From Pandoraea commovens (GTDB taxonomy: Bacteria > Pseudomonadota > Gammaproteobacteria > Burkholderiales > Burkholderiaceae): a stretch of 64,000 nucleotides of DNA. Below, one piece after another: positions 55,023 through 64,000 of this stretch. The notes beneath the pieces were generated by a model. The model had not been told where the DNA came from. It saw only the letters and a program-made list of their open reading frames with translations, and did not search any database. The position numbers were made by a program, and so were the translations under genes. The stretch is from NCBI RefSeq assembly GCF_902459615.1, contig NZ_CABPSA010000002.1:744001-808000 (forward strand). Direction: 5' to 3'. How positions within the stretch are numbered: the first letter of the stretch is position 1; each line of letters opens with the position of its first letter.

Positions 55023-56843
55023 TCAGGCGGCTGCCGCGCGAGGCGGAGCGGCCGAAGCACCTGAATCCGTGATGCCGCGGGCGGCACCGTAGCGATTGAC
55101 GAAACGCAGCGAGACATCGTACGGATAGAAGTCGTGCATCTGTCCGGCTCGCACCCGATCCTGAAAGCCTTGCCACAGGCCGGGGTCGAAGAAATCCGGA
55201 TGATGCTGGCTCAGATAGTGCCGCACGCGCGCGTCTCCCGTCAGAAACGTCTCAAACGTCTGCGGAAACACGTCGTGCGGGCCTACACGGTACCAGACTT
55301 CCCCTGACATCGCCTCTTCTTCGTTACGTGGTTCCGGCACTCGACGGATGTGGCAATCCGTCAGATATTCCAGTTCGTCGTAATCGTAGAAGACCACCCG
55401 GCCGTGACGCGTCACACCGAAATTCTTGTACAGCATGTCGCCCGGAAACACGTTCGCCGCCATCAGCTCCTTGATCGCGTTGCCGTATTCGCGCATGGCG
55501 TGGTCCACCTGGTCGTCCGAGGCGGATTGCAGCCACAGATTGAGCGGCGTCATGCGACGCTCGATGTAGCAGTGGCGGATCACCAGCGCGTCGCCGTCGA
55601 ATTCGAGCAGCGAGGGCACTTCGGTACGGAGCTGGGCGAGCAGGGCATCGTCGAAGCGCGAGAGCGGGAAGGCGACGCTGGAGAACTCCAGTGTGTCGGC
55701 CATCCGGCCCACGCGATCGTGCTGCTTGACCATCAGATACTTCGCTTTCACTTGTTCGCGTGTCGTCTCCTTGGGCGGCGCGAAGCGCTCGCGAATCAGC
55801 TTGAAGACGTACGGATACGAGGGCAGCGTAAACACCAGCATCACCAGTCCGGGAATGCCCGGTGCGCTCACGAACTTGTCGCTCGAATGCTTCAGGTGAT
55901 GCAGAAAATCGCGATAGAACAGATTCTTGCCGTGCTTCTGCAAGCCGACCGACGTATAGATCTCGGCCTTCGGCTTTCCCGGCATGATCGTGCGCAAAAA
56001 CTGCACGTAGGCCGACGGCACCTCCATGTCGACCATGAAGTACGCGTGCGAGAAGCTGAACATCACACGCAGTTGCTCGCCGCGCAGCAAAGCGGCGTCG
56101 AGCGCCAGCTTGCCGTGGGCGTCGTGCATGATCGGGACGGCGAAGGGCGTCGTGGTGTCGCCGTTCACGATGCGTCCTACGATATAGGCCGCCTTGTTGC
56201 GGAAGAACAGCGACGCCAGCACGTGAATCTGAAAATTCGGCGCAGCGTCGAATGTGCCGAACGCCTCTTCGATGGCGCGCATCACATAGCCCACGTCGCG
56301 CGACAGATCGGCGAACGGGCGCTTAAGCTGGAAATTCGTGACGATGCGCGCGAGCGTGGCGGCCATGCCGTCCTGCGCGGGATAGTAGACGCGGTACGTC
56401 GGCTTCGCGGCGGGCGCGTCGTTCTCGATGTACTCCGTCGCCACGGCGGGGCGCACGAAGATGAAGCGGTTATTGAAGTACGAGCGGTGCAGGATCTTGC
56501 AGCACACCGAGTTGAAAAACGTCTCGGCCAGTTCGGGCTGACGATGCTCCGTGAGCAAGCCGATGTAATGCAGCTTCACTTGCTGCCAGACATCGTCGTC
56601 TAGCGACTGTGCGTCGAACTCGTCTTCCAGCGTCACGATGCATTCGCGCACGCGCTCGTCGTAATAGGCGATGCGGTCGCGCTGGAGCTTCTGGATGCCC
56701 ATGAAGTCACCGGCTTCGAAACATGCCTGCGCCGCGACACACACCTCGCGGAAGATGCGGTAATGCTTGTCGAAGCCGTCCAGCATCGTGCGGGCGACGT
56801 CGAAAGCAAACTGCGACGACAGGAGTTTCGGGAAGTGATTCAT
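55023..56843 (-). CDS. aceK: Isocitrate dehydrogenase kinase/phosphatase
   Basis: This 606-residue bifunctional enzyme phosphorylates and dephosphorylates isocitrate dehydrogenase, switching carbon between the TCA cycle and the glyoxylate shunt. The sequence matches AceK across its length, including [17 protein letters not shown], the kinase-type [15 protein letters not shown] and the [17 protein letters not shown] segment with catalytic-loop and metal residues. It lies between liuA and can instead of beside aceA/aceB. Confidence 0.96.
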   Translation of the reverse strand: MNHFPKLLSSQFAFDVARTMLDGFDKHYRIFREVCVAAQACFEAGDFMGIQKLQRDRIAYYDERVRECIVTLEDEFDAQSLDDDVWQQVKLHYIGLLTEHRQPELAETFFNSVCCKILHRSYFNNRFIFVRPAVATEYIENDAPAAKPTYRVYYPAQDGMAATLARIVTNFQLKRPFADLSRDVGYVMRAIEEAFGTFDAAPNFQIHVLASLFFRNKAAYIVGRIVNGDTTTPFAVPIMHDAHGKLALDAALLRGEQLRVMFSFSHAYFMVDMEVPSAYVQFLRTIMPGKPKAEIYTSVGLQKHGKNLFYRDFLHHLKHSSDKFVSAPGIPGLVMLVFTLPSYPYVFKLIRERFAPPKETTREQVKAKYLMVKQHDRVGRMADTLEFSSVAFPLSRFDDALLAQLRTEVPSLLEFDGDALVIRHCYIERRMTPLNLWLQSASDDQVDHAMREYGNAIKELMAANVFPGDMLYKNFGVTRHGRVVFYDYDELEYLTDCHIRRVPEPRNEEEAMSGEVWYRVGPHDVFPQTFETFLTGDARVRHYLSQHHPDFFDPGLWQGFQDRVRAGQMHDFYPYDVSLRFVNRYGAARGITDSGASAAPPRAAAA

Positions 56844-56937
56844 ACCGGTCGGGACAGGCGCAGGGCGAGGCTTGTGAAGATTGTAGCGCCGCTGCCTGCG
56901 TCTGAATGTCCGTCTCTTCTGTGGGCTTTCCTTGTGG

Positions 56938-58119
56938 TTACATCGTCTCGGAGAACAATTCGCGGCCGATCAGCATGCGGCGGATCTCCGACGTGCCTGC
57001 GCCGATCTCGTACAGCTTGGCGTCGCGCCACAGACGACCGACCGGATACTCGTTGATATAGCCGTTGCCGCCGAGAATCTGGATCGCTTCACCGGCCATC
57101 CACGTCGCCTTTTCGGCCGTGTAGAGAATCACCCCGGCGCAATCCTTGCGTACCTGACGCACGTGATCGCTGCCCAGCGATTCCAGCTGACGGCCCACGG
57201 CGTACAGATACGCGCGGCTTGCCTGAAGGATCGTGTACATATCGGCGACTTTGCCCTGAATCAGCTGGAATTCGCCGATGGACTGACCGAACTGCTTGCG
57301 GTCGTGGATGTACGGCACGACCACGTCCATGGCGGCCTGCATGATGCCGATAGGACCGCCTGCGAGCACGGCGCGCTCATAGTCCAGACCGCTCATGAGC
57401 ACCTTCACGCCGCCGCCGACCTGACCCAGTACGTTTTCTTCCGGCACTTCCACGTTCTCGAACACCAGTTCGCCCGTGTGCGAGCCGCGCATGCCGAGCT
57501 TGTCGAGCTTTTGCGCGACCGAGAAGCCCTTCATGCCTTTCTCGACGATGAACGCCGTCATACCGCGTGCACCGGCTTCGATGTCCGTCTTACCGTAGAC
57601 CACCAGCGTGTCGCAGTCCGGGCCGTTCGTGATCCACATCTTCGTGCCGTTGAGCACATAGCGGTCGCCGCGCTTCTCGGCGCGCAGCTTCATGCTGACG
57701 ACGTCCGAGCCAGCGTTCGGCTCGCTCATCGCGAGGGCGCCTACGTGTTCGCCCGACACCAGCTTCGGCAGGTACTTCGCCTTTTGCGCGGCCGTGCCGT
57801 TGCGGTGAATCTGGTTCACGCACAGATTCGAGTGTGCGCCGTACGACAGGCCGATCGAGGCGGACGCGCGCGAGATTTCTTCCATCGCGATCATGTGGGC
57901 CAGATAGCCCATGTTCGCGCCGCCGTACTCTTCGGAGACTGTCATGCCGAGCACGCCGAGGTCGCCCATCTTGCGCCAGAGATCCATCGGGAACTGGTCG
58001 GTGCGATCCACTTCGGCGGCGCGCGGGGCGATCTCCTTCGATGCGAAGTTCGCGACCGATTCGCGCAGCATGTCCAGGTCTTCGCCGAGCATGAAATTGA
58101 GGCCGGGCAACGTCGTCAT
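56938..58119 (-). CDS. liuA: Isovaleryl-CoA dehydrogenase
   Basis: This 393-residue acyl-CoA dehydrogenase oxidises isovaleryl-CoA to 3-methylcrotonyl-CoA with FAD. The catalytic Glu248 lies in [15 protein letters not shown], at the position specific to isovaleryl-CoA dehydrogenases; most other acyl-CoA dehydrogenases use a Glu near the C-terminus. FAD motifs [13 protein letters not shown] and the C-terminal [20 protein letters not shown] are present. It is the first pathway enzyme after the thioesterase gene in the LiuR-controlled transcript. Confidence 0.96.
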   Translation of the reverse strand: MTTLPGLNFMLGEDLDMLRESVANFASKEIAPRAAEVDRTDQFPMDLWRKMGDLGVLGMTVSEEYGGANMGYLAHMIAMEEISRASASIGLSYGAHSNLCVNQIHRNGTAAQKAKYLPKLVSGEHVGALAMSEPNAGSDVVSMKLRAEKRGDRYVLNGTKMWITNGPDCDTLVVYGKTDIEAGARGMTAFIVEKGMKGFSVAQKLDKLGMRGSHTGELVFENVEVPEENVLGQVGGGVKVLMSGLDYERAVLAGGPIGIMQAAMDVVVPYIHDRKQFGQSIGEFQLIQGKVADMYTILQASRAYLYAVGRQLESLGSDHVRQVRKDCAGVILYTAEKATWMAGEAIQILGGNGYINEYPVGRLWRDAKLYEIGAGTSEIRRMLIGRELFSETM

Positions 58120-58170
58120 GACACAGTCTCCAGAGGTGGCGCGTGGCGGTTGGCCCGCGCGTATGTTCGA

Positions 58171-58200
58171 TGGTGCTTGAAGGTGCTTGAAGATGCTTGG
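58171..58200. repeat. Degenerate decanucleotide repeat
   Basis: Three near-copies of AGGTGCTTGA lie in tandem between the liuA start and the thioesterase stop. They are similar in scale to the 10-bp repeat between liuB and liuC. Confidence 0.8.
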
Positions 58201-58220
58201 TAAGCGGTGTGAAGCGTTCG

Positions 58221-58694
58221 TCAGGCGGACGGATTAGGTGCCAGCACGAAAAGCGTTTGTTGCATGAGGGCGCAGAGCGTCCATTTACCGTTATCGATGG
58301 CGAACAGTTCGGCGGTGGCGACGATGAGCGTGCGTCCGGATTTGACGACCTGACCGCGTCCGACCAGTGTATCGCCCTTGCCGGGCGCGAGAATGTTCAG
58401 TTTGTATTCGGCGGTGACCAGTTCCTGATCGGGCGAGATGCGTGTGTAGCCTGCGTAACCGCCTGCCGAATCGGCGATGGCACCGATGACACCGCCGTGG
58501 AAATAGCCGAGCTGCTGATTCACCTTGTCGGAGAACGGCAGCGAAATCTCGCAAAAACCGTCGGAGATATGCGTGAGTTGTGCGCCCCAGTGGGTCATGA
58601 CGCCTTGTTTGTCGAAGCTGGCGCGGATTTTCGCGTCGACGGCGGGGTCGACGGGGGCGGCATGAACAGCATGAGACAAGGGGACGTTGTGCAT
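58221..58694 (-). CDS. PaaI-family hotdog thioesterase
   Basis: This 157-residue protein has the PaaI/4HBT hotdog features [20 protein letters not shown] and [22 protein letters not shown]. It probably hydrolyses acyl-CoA esters and may recycle CoA from pathway intermediates. It is the first gene after the LiuR-like box at 58748, followed by liuA after 101 bp. Confidence 0.88.
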   Translation of the reverse strand: MHNVPLSHAVHAAPVDPAVDAKIRASFDKQGVMTHWGAQLTHISDGFCEISLPFSDKVNQQLGYFHGGVIGAIADSAGGYAGYTRISPDQELVTAEYKLNILAPGKGDTLVGRGQVVKSGRTLIVATAELFAIDNGKWTLCALMQQTLFVLAPNPSA

Positions 58695-58747
58695 GATCGT
58701 CGGGGTGCAAGCGGCTGAAAAACCAGATTCGCAGATACTACTTAACG

Positions 58748-58764
58748 TTTACGTAAACGTAAAG
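58748..58764. promoter_or_regulatory. LiuR-type operator upstream of thioesterase-liuA operon
   Basis: TTTACGTAAACGTAAAG overlaps a perfect 16-bp dyad (58745-58760). It matches the ghrA site at 15 of 17 positions. It lies about 53 bp before the thioesterase start, where a MerR-type activator would act. Confidence 0.8.
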
Positions 58765-58962
58765 TAAGGACTTTCCTGAGTCCGGAAAATGAGCTGGGAT
58801 CTCAGCCAAACGGGCGGTGTGGGGAAATGGATGGGCGGGGATCGGTGCTGCCCTGACGCAGTGACTTTCAGGTGGAACGGAGTCAGGGTAGTGCCGATTC
58901 CCGCGGCCCTGGGGGTGAGACAGGGCTGGGGGAGGTTGGAGCGGGATGTGGTGAAAAAAAAG

Positions 58963-59397
58963 TCAGTGAGAAGCCGCAGCAGCCTTAACCCGTCGAGCAG
59001 AAGGCGGCACAGTTTCGCCAGCGGCCTCGAGCAAAGCGAGGCATTGCGCTTCGTGCTGGGAGACTTCGTCGAGTGTGGCGTGGAGGTCTTCGAGTTGCTG
59101 CTCCAGCACCTGACGGTGTTGGGAGAGCGTGTCGAGAAACACCTTGAGCTGCGGCACGGTGTCCTTGGGCGACTCATAGAGATCGAGAATCGTCTTGATC
59201 TCGGAGAGTGTGAGGCCGAGGCGTTTGCCGCGCAGCGTGAGCTTCAGGCGCGTGCGGTCCTGTCCGGTGTAGACGCGGTGACGTCCGCCGGGGCCTTCAC
59301 GGGCGGGCGTAAGCAGACCCTGATCCTCATAAAAGCGGATCGCGCGGGGCGTGATGTCGAACTCGCGGGCGAGGTCGGTGATCGTGTATGTGAGCAT
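58963..59397 (-). CDS. liuR: MerR-family regulator of leucine/isovalerate degradation
   Basis: This 144-residue regulator has an N-terminal winged HTH (about 2-70) with REFDITPRAIRFYEDQGLL and GRHRVYTGQDRTRL, followed by a long dimerisation coiled coil. It lacks the metal-binding Cys of CueR/MerR. LiuR proteins of this type control isovaleryl-CoA degradation in proteobacteria. The start at 59397 begins the conserved MLTYTITDLA segment. One LiuR-like site lies 66 bp upstream, suggesting autoregulation, and another controls the liuA operon downstream. Confidence 0.93.
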   Translation of the reverse strand: MLTYTITDLAREFDITPRAIRFYEDQGLLTPAREGPGGRHRVYTGQDRTRLKLTLRGKRLGLTLSEIKTILDLYESPKDTVPQLKVFLDTLSQHRQVLEQQLEDLHATLDEVSQHEAQCLALLEAAGETVPPSARRVKAAAASH

Positions 59398-59462
59398 CGG
59401 ATCGGCAGGGGATCGGATTGGCAAGTTTAAGCGGGTGCTTACCATTGCAGATAGAATTGCCG

Positions 59463-59479
59463 TTTACGTTAGCGTCAAC
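59463..59479. promoter_or_regulatory. LiuR-type operator between liuR and MBL hydrolase
   Basis: TTTACGTTAGCGTCAAC differs from the ghrA box by two bases. It sits 66 bp before liuR and 73 bp before the divergent hydrolase gene, so it may control both. Confidence 0.75.
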
Positions 59480-59551
59480 TTGCATCGTATGCAATCGGTG
59501 ATGGCGTCAACCTGACAACAAGAGAACAAGCCCATCTGGAGCGTGGCCCCC

Positions 59552-60634
59552 GTGAATGCCCTTGAACAGCAACTGAACTATCCCCTTGGCGAATTCCTGC
59601 CCGATGGCGGCACTGTGCATGAAGTCGTGCCGGGCGTCTTCTGGGTGCGCATGCCGCTGCCGTTCGTGCTCGATCACATCAACCTGTGGTTGTTGCGCGA
59701 TGAAGTCGATGGGGTGAGGGGCTGGACGGTCGTCGATTGCGGGATCACGCATCCGCAGATCAAGGCGTACTGGGAGCAGGTGTTCGACAGCGCGCTCGGC
59801 GGCGAGCCGGTGCTGCGGGTTGTCGTCACGCACTGCCACCCGGACCACCTCGGCCTCGCGCACTGGATTTGCAAGGGCGGCGACAAACAGCGCTGGCAAG
59901 CGCGGCTCGCCATGTCGCTCGGCGACTACGCGTGGGGACGTCTCATGTCCGAGGGCGATAACAACAATGCCGCCAACGCCGGTGGTGAGTTCGCCGTCGC
60001 GCACTTCATCGCACATGGTCTCGCCGACGAAGCCATGATCGACCAGATTCGCAATCGCAAGTCGTACTTCAGCGACCTCGTGCCCGAAGTGCCGTCGCGC
60101 TACTTCCGTCTTAAGGATGGCGACACGCTGCGCATCGGCGGCAGCGACTGGCGTCTGATTGCGGGCTACGGTCACTCGCCCGAGCATATGGCGCTGTACT
60201 CCGAGCAGCACAACGTGCTCATCTCCGGCGATATGGTGCTGCCGCGTATTTCGACCAACGTCAGCGTCTTCGACATTGAGCCGGAAGCCAACTCGCTGCA
60301 ACTGTTCCTCGACTCACTGGGCGTTTATTTGGATTTGCCTGCCGACTGCCTCGTGCTGCCGTCGCACGGCCGACCGTTCACGGGCTTGCACACGCGCATC
60401 GGTCAGCTTCGCGATCACCATGCGGCGCGCTTGCAGGAAGTGCGCGATGCGTGTGCGAAGTCGCCGCAAAGCGCGGGCGATATCGTGCCCATCATGTTCC
60501 ATCGCAAGCTCGACGCGCATCAGACCACGTTCGCAATGGGTGAAGCACTGGCGCACTTGCATATGCTGTGGCGCTCGGGCGAACTCAAGCGTGAGCGTGA
60601 TGCCAGGGGCGTCTGGCGCTTCTCGCCTGTGTAA
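59552..60634 (+). CDS. MBL-fold metallo-hydrolase, LiuR-linked
   Basis: This 360-residue protein has the zinc motif THCHPDHLGLAHW, further ligands in GYGHSPEHMALY and ISGDMVL, and VLPSHGRPF. A C-terminal helical region resembles hydrolases found in fatty-acid clusters. The GTG at 59552 has GGAG 10 nt upstream; a GTG at 59543 is too close to it. The divergent placement with liuR and shared operator suggest a role in acyl-CoA or thioester metabolism. Confidence 0.88.
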   Translation: MNALEQQLNYPLGEFLPDGGTVHEVVPGVFWVRMPLPFVLDHINLWLLRDEVDGVRGWTVVDCGITHPQIKAYWEQVFDSALGGEPVLRVVVTHCHPDHLGLAHWICKGGDKQRWQARLAMSLGDYAWGRLMSEGDNNNAANAGGEFAVAHFIAHGLADEAMIDQIRNRKSYFSDLVPEVPSRYFRLKDGDTLRIGGSDWRLIAGYGHSPEHMALYSEQHNVLISGDMVLPRISTNVSVFDIEPEANSLQLFLDSLGVYLDLPADCLVLPSHGRPFTGLHTRIGQLRDHHAARLQEVRDACAKSPQSAGDIVPIMFHRKLDAHQTTFAMGEALAHLHMLWRSGELKRERDARGVWRFSPV

Positions 60635-60685
60635 GGATCACGTAGTCCTGAGCGGCTGACGCAAGCGTGTTGCTCAGAAGACAAA

Positions 60686-60721
60686 AAAACGCCCCGGAGA
60701 CGGAAGTCCCCGGGGCGTTTT
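60686..60721. terminator. Bidirectional intrinsic terminator
   Basis: A 12-bp stem (60686-60697 with 60710-60721) has an A-run on the left and T-run on the right. It can stop both the hydrolase transcript (plus) and the MFS transcript (minus). Confidence 0.92.
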
Positions 60722-60752
60722 GCATTGCGTGGCGAGCGTGTCGCCAAAGCAC

Positions 60753-62072
60753 TCAGGCGTGCTGCGTCGAGGCTTGCATATTGCGTCCCTCACGACCGAG
60801 CAGACCGTACGTCACGAGACTGATCGCGACGGTCATCAGAATGTAGTACGCCGGGGCGAGCGGATTCTGCGTGACCTTGATCAGGTACGTGATCCAGAAC
60901 GGCGCGAGGCCGCCGAAGAGCATCACCGAAACGTTGTACAGAATCGAGACGCCCGTCGAGCGAACGCCGACCGGGAATACTTCTGTGACGGCGGTCGGGA
61001 ATGCGCCCCACACGAAGCCCATGCACACCGCCGGGAGAATCTGCGCGAGCAGCAGATTGCCCATCGACGGCGAACCGTGCAGACGCGTGAACATCCAGAA
61101 CGACGTCAGACCGTAGAGCAGCACGAACAACAGAATCAGCGGCTTGCGGCCGACACGATCCGAAATCCATCCCGTGAGCGGGCAGAGCGCGGCGATCAGC
61201 ATCGCGGAGATGAACGTCGACAGGCTGGCAGAACCTTGCGTCAGGCCGAGTTGCTTGACGGCGTAAATCGGCGTGTAGATGAGCGTGACGTAGAACGACG
61301 TCGTGGCCGCCACCGTCAGACCGAAACCGGCGATCAGCGAGCGATAGTGCTTCGAGAATACGTCGGCGAGCGGCGTGCGACGCGTCGGTTCGCGCGTCGC
61401 GGCGTAGGCCAGAAACTCCGGCGACTCCGTCATGCGGCGTCGAATGTAGAAGCCCACCGGCCCGATCAGAATCCCGAACAGGAACGGCAGACGCCAGCCC
61501 CACGATTCGAGCGCTTCTTTCGACAGTCCCGTCGTGAGTACGTAAGCGCACAACCCAGCGAGCGCTACGGCCAGCGCCTGCGAGCACATCTGGAAACTGC
61601 CGTAGAAGCCGCGCAGATTCGGCGGCGAGAACTCGATGAGCATGGCCGTCGAGCCACCGAATTCGCCGCCCGCCGAGAAGCCCTGAATCACGCGGGCCAG
61701 CAAGATCAGCAACGGCGCCGCGAAGCCGATGGTCGCGTACGTCGGCGCAATGCCGATCAGACCCGTACCGAGCGCCATGAGCAGCACCATGACCGACAGC
61801 GCCGACTTGCGACCCGCACGGTCGGCATACAGACCGAAGGCCAGCCCGCCGATGGGGCGGAAGAAGAACGCGACGCCAAGCGACGCCACGCTCGCGAGCA
61901 GCGACGTCGTATCGTTATCTGCAGGGAAGAAGAGTTTCGCGATGACCACCGCGAAGAGACCGTAAACCGTGAAGTCGAACCACTCGAACGCGTTGCCCAG
62001 GGTAGAACCGATCACCGCTTTGCGTCGCAACGCCGGATCGATGACCGGCGTACCGGCGGGGGTTGTCTGCAT
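60753..62072 (-). CDS. MFS metabolite:proton symporter
   Basis: This 439-residue transporter has about twelve membrane segments and the MHS-family features GNAFEWFDFTVYG near the N-terminus, FGLYADRAGRKSAL (MFS loop 2-3) and RVIQGFSAGGEFGG. Relatives carry osmolytes, shikimate or dicarboxylates; substrate cannot be fixed. It stands alone, with a terminator at its 3' end. Confidence 0.93.
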   Translation of the reverse strand: MQTTPAGTPVIDPALRRKAVIGSTLGNAFEWFDFTVYGLFAVVIAKLFFPADNDTTSLLASVASLGVAFFFRPIGGLAFGLYADRAGRKSALSVMVLLMALGTGLIGIAPTYATIGFAAPLLILLARVIQGFSAGGEFGGSTAMLIEFSPPNLRGFYGSFQMCSQALAVALAGLCAYVLTTGLSKEALESWGWRLPFLFGILIGPVGFYIRRRMTESPEFLAYAATREPTRRTPLADVFSKHYRSLIAGFGLTVAATTSFYVTLIYTPIYAVKQLGLTQGSASLSTFISAMLIAALCPLTGWISDRVGRKPLILLFVLLYGLTSFWMFTRLHGSPSMGNLLLAQILPAVCMGFVWGAFPTAVTEVFPVGVRSTGVSILYNVSVMLFGGLAPFWITYLIKVTQNPLAPAYYILMTVAISLVTYGLLGREGRNMQASTQHA

Positions 62073-62316
62073 GTGCCTCTCCTGCTTGGTTGGGAGTGCC
62101 GCAGTCGGATCGGTATGGACCGGCGCATCGCCGTCTGCACACGCGTCCGCTCTATGGCGGCGAATCCGGTTTAACGTCGTGTATACCTCTGTTCAAGTTA
62201 CACGAGCACTCTAACGCAGGTTTGGAATGCACCACAACGGGTCAAAATTACGACCGAATCTTGCGTGAGACGGCGCATTTTACGCATGGAATGCGATAGC
62301 TGAGGTCAGCGGGGTG

Positions 62317-62796
62317 TCAGCGATTCCCCCTACTGCCTTTCCATCGATAGTCGCGCTGACCGACCCAGCCCCAGGTGCCCGTGGACGGATCGAACGCGTA
62401 GCCTTCCCGATACTCGCTCGTATAGCAGCCACCCTTCTCGAGATAGCAGCGCTCGCGCAGGAAGTGCGCCGCGTCGCGCGACGAACGGGGTTGCGCTGGC
62501 ACGATGACGACCGGTGCAGGCTGCACGATGACGGGCGCGGGTCGAACGATGGCAGGGGCGGGCGTGACGAGGACGGGCGCAGGTTGAACCAAGGCGGGAG
62601 CGGGTGCCACGATGACCGGCGCAGGGTGAACGATGGCCGGTGCCGGGCCGACGATGACGGGTGCAGGCCGGACGTATGAGGATGGCGGTCCGAAGACCTG
62701 CCAGTTGCCCGGATCTGCGGCAGCGCAACCCGTCAGGATCGCTGCGGCCGTGAGTCCGGCAAGACGCAATGTGATGCGAGAGAGGACGACATTCAT
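62317..62796 (-). CDS. Lipoprotein with Pro-Ala-Pro heptad repeat
   Basis: This 159-residue protein has a lipoprotein signal (LTGC, Cys at about residue 24). Eight consecutive seven-residue units of the form PAP-[VA]-[IL]-V-x follow (about 44-98), forming a rigid extended arm. A small Cys-containing C-terminal domain (CYLEKGGCYTSEYREGYAFD and WGWVGQRDYRWKG) ends it. It may span periplasm or peptidoglycan. No family is recognised for the terminal domain. Confidence 0.75.
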   Translation of the reverse strand: MNVVLSRITLRLAGLTAAAILTGCAAADPGNWQVFGPPSSYVRPAPVIVGPAPAIVHPAPVIVAPAPALVQPAPVLVTPAPAIVRPAPVIVQPAPVVIVPAQPRSSRDAAHFLRERCYLEKGGCYTSEYREGYAFDPSTGTWGWVGQRDYRWKGSRGNR

Positions 62797-62886
62797 TGGG
62801 GCACCGCGTGTTAAGAAGGCGGGGCACTCTAACGCGCGAGGTCATGCATTTCCCCGTTTCGTCCTGCATTTTGGGGGATGTCCGAG

Positions 62887-63717
62887 TCAGCTGTCCCGGT
62901 CTTTTGCCGCCTCGCGTGCCTGTCGTTGCGCCATCGTCGGCTTGCGCGGGGCGCGGGCGAACAGCATGTCGTAAAGCCAGCGCGGCAGGCATCGCATGCC
63001 AAAGGCCGCAACGCCCATCTGCCAAGGCAGCACAGCGAAGCGCTTGCCGCGTGCAATGGCCGCTGCCGCCTTGCGCGCGAACTTGTCCGCGTCCATCAGG
63101 AACGGCATCGGGAACGGATTGCCGTCGGTCATCGCTGTGCGGATGTAGCCCGGCGCAATCGTCACGACTGCCACCTTGTCCGCGCGCAGTTCGACGCGCA
63201 GGCTTTCGAGATACGTCATCGCCGCCGCCTTGGAGGCGCTGTACGCGCCGTGCCCCGGAAGACCGCGCACACCGGCCACGCTGCCGATGCCCACGAGCGT
63301 GCCGCGCTTGCGCTGACGCATCGGACCCACGAAGGGACTGAACGTCGCGACCATCGCCATCCAGTTGGTGTCCATGACGGAGGCGAAGTGCGGCAGATCC
63401 GCAGGGTCTTCCGTGTTCACGCCGTGGCTGATGCCCGCGTTGGCGATCACGATGTCCGGCACGCCGTGGCGCGCCATGAAGTCGCCCGCTGCCGCGCGCA
63501 GTGCGAGGGCGTCGCGCACGTCGAGCGCGTAGCAATGCACGGCATGCGGATGCGGCAACGTGGCGGCGAGATCGGTGAGCTTGTCGCCACGGCGTCCGAC
63601 GAGCCCGAGAATCGCCCCCTGCGCCGCGTAGTGACGCGCGAGCGCCTGCCCCAGCCCGCTGGACGCGCCGGTGATGAAAACCTTCGGTGATGTCGTATGT
63701 GCTGCCATTGTCGCCAT
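62887..63717 (-). CDS. Short-chain dehydrogenase downstream of dsbA
   Basis: This 276-residue SDR has the cofactor motif TGASSGLG, NAG in ANAGISHG, and the catalytic YSASK within GHGAYSASKAAAMTYLES. It resembles the YqjQ/DltE type of reductases; substrate unknown. Start could be 63717 or 63708, and no strong ribosome binding site distinguishes them. It lies 46 bp after the dsbA stop, an arrangement also known in related Burkholderiaceae. Confidence 0.88.
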   Translation of the reverse strand: MATMAAHTTSPKVFITGASSGLGQALARHYAAQGAILGLVGRRGDKLTDLAATLPHPHAVHCYALDVRDALALRAAAGDFMARHGVPDIVIANAGISHGVNTEDPADLPHFASVMDTNWMAMVATFSPFVGPMRQRKRGTLVGIGSVAGVRGLPGHGAYSASKAAAMTYLESLRVELRADKVAVVTIAPGYIRTAMTDGNPFPMPFLMDADKFARKAAAAIARGKRFAVLPWQMGVAAFGMRCLPRWLYDMLFARAPRKPTMAQRQAREAAKDRDS

Positions 63718-63763
63718 AGAACGCAAAAGCCCGGCCGGGGCCGGGCTTCAGGAGCCGCGAAGC

Positions 63764-64000
63764 TTACATCTTCTTCGCGCGGATCTGATTGATGATCGAG
63801 TCGGCCGTCTTGAGCGCCGCGTCGAACGTCTGCTGTTCGGTCGTCGCCGGTTTGCCCTGCTTTTGCAGTGCGTCGCCCGACGTCGCCGGGGAGACGAGGT
63901 ACTTGCCCTGGATCGCGATCGTCGGCACGCCGTCGATCTTGTAGTCCTGCCAGGTCTTGTTGGCAATTTCCACCGGAGATTCCTTGCGTGCCATCGCCGG
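63764..64000 (-). CDS. dsbA: Thiol:disulfide interchange protein DsbA, C-terminal part
   Basis: The last 78 residues of a DsbA-like periplasmic oxidoreductase are encoded; the gene continues beyond the window edge. WQDYKIDGVPTIAIQGKYLVSP contains the cis-Pro loop characteristic of thioredoxin-fold oxidases (GVPT). The CxxC active site lies outside the window. Confidence 0.85.
   Translation of the reverse strand, partial: PAMARKESPVEIANKTWQDYKIDGVPTIAIQGKYLVSPATSGDALQKQGKPATTEQQTFDAALKTADSIINQIRAKKM

Noticed and set aside
53088-58203. Several 400-residue plus-strand frames opposite thiolase, aceK and liuA
   Set aside because: They are mirror frames of strongly identified enzymes in GC-rich DNA.

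Overview
The window is a high-GC chromosomal segment from a beta-proteobacterium of the Burkholderiaceae. A Pandoraea-like genome is my best guess, based on the protein sequences, two Burkholderia-type porins, a bioA-F-D-B cluster and a LiuR-type leucine regulon; this is inference, because no rRNA or species marker is present. I found no tRNA, rRNA, CRISPR array, insertion sequence or prophage.

Layout. (1) 0-2.6 kb: housekeeping genes (pirin, PhzF, YigZ). (2) 2.7-8.1 kb: a minus-strand copper/metal-handling cluster. Four of its genes (His/Met-rich protein, TolC-type lipoprotein, Tat-exported multicopper oxidase, cupredoxin) are joined by 4-bp ATGA overlaps. (3) 8.2-13 kb: small exported or unknown proteins, a hairpin-rich non-coding stretch, a porin with a 22-bp perfect palindrome upstream, and 3-hydroxybutyryl-CoA dehydrogenase. 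(4) 13.1-24.1 kb: the most unusual part, five consecutive paralogous genes of 674-741 codons on one strand. Each encodes a long basic N-terminus, one hydrophobic segment, a conserved N-terminal domain, a CGGGC motif and a C-terminal domain with an invariant Cys-(34)-His-(51)-Asp arrangement like transglutaminase/papain-type enzymes, then a Ser/Gly-rich tail. I cannot assign them to a named family. (5) 24.3-31 kb: a flavin oxidoreductase, a candidate small RNA with promoter and terminator, and an apparent operon ghrA-mvaB-ybaK-thioesterase-DUF1289-MaoC-MBL preceded by a LiuR-like box. (6) 31-41.4 kb: mixed genes, including twin XRE regulators, a MASE2-GGDEF diguanylate cyclase, a second porin, a (ACTGCT)13 microsatellite, and a divergent hydroxyisobutyrate-dehydrogenase/AraC pair. 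(7) 41.4-59.4 kb: the leucine/isovalerate (liu) degradation block with the complete biotin operon bioAFDB between liuC and the biotin-dependent carboxylase subunit liuD, plus carbonic anhydrase, thiolase and aceK. (8) 59.5-64 kb: MBL hydrolase, MFS transporter, a lipoprotein with a Pro-Ala repeat, an SDR, and the 3' end of dsbA.

How the genes fit together. Three 17-bp sites of the form TTTACGTWARCGTMAAS lie upstream of ghrA-mvaB, of the liuA operon, and between liuR and the divergent MBL gene. They imply one LiuR regulon covering the whole pathway from isovaleryl-CoA to acetyl-CoA and acetoacetate. Biotin synthesis (cofactor), carbonic anhydrase (bicarbonate) and AceK (glyoxylate-shunt switch for the acetyl-CoA produced) sit in the same block and plausibly support it.
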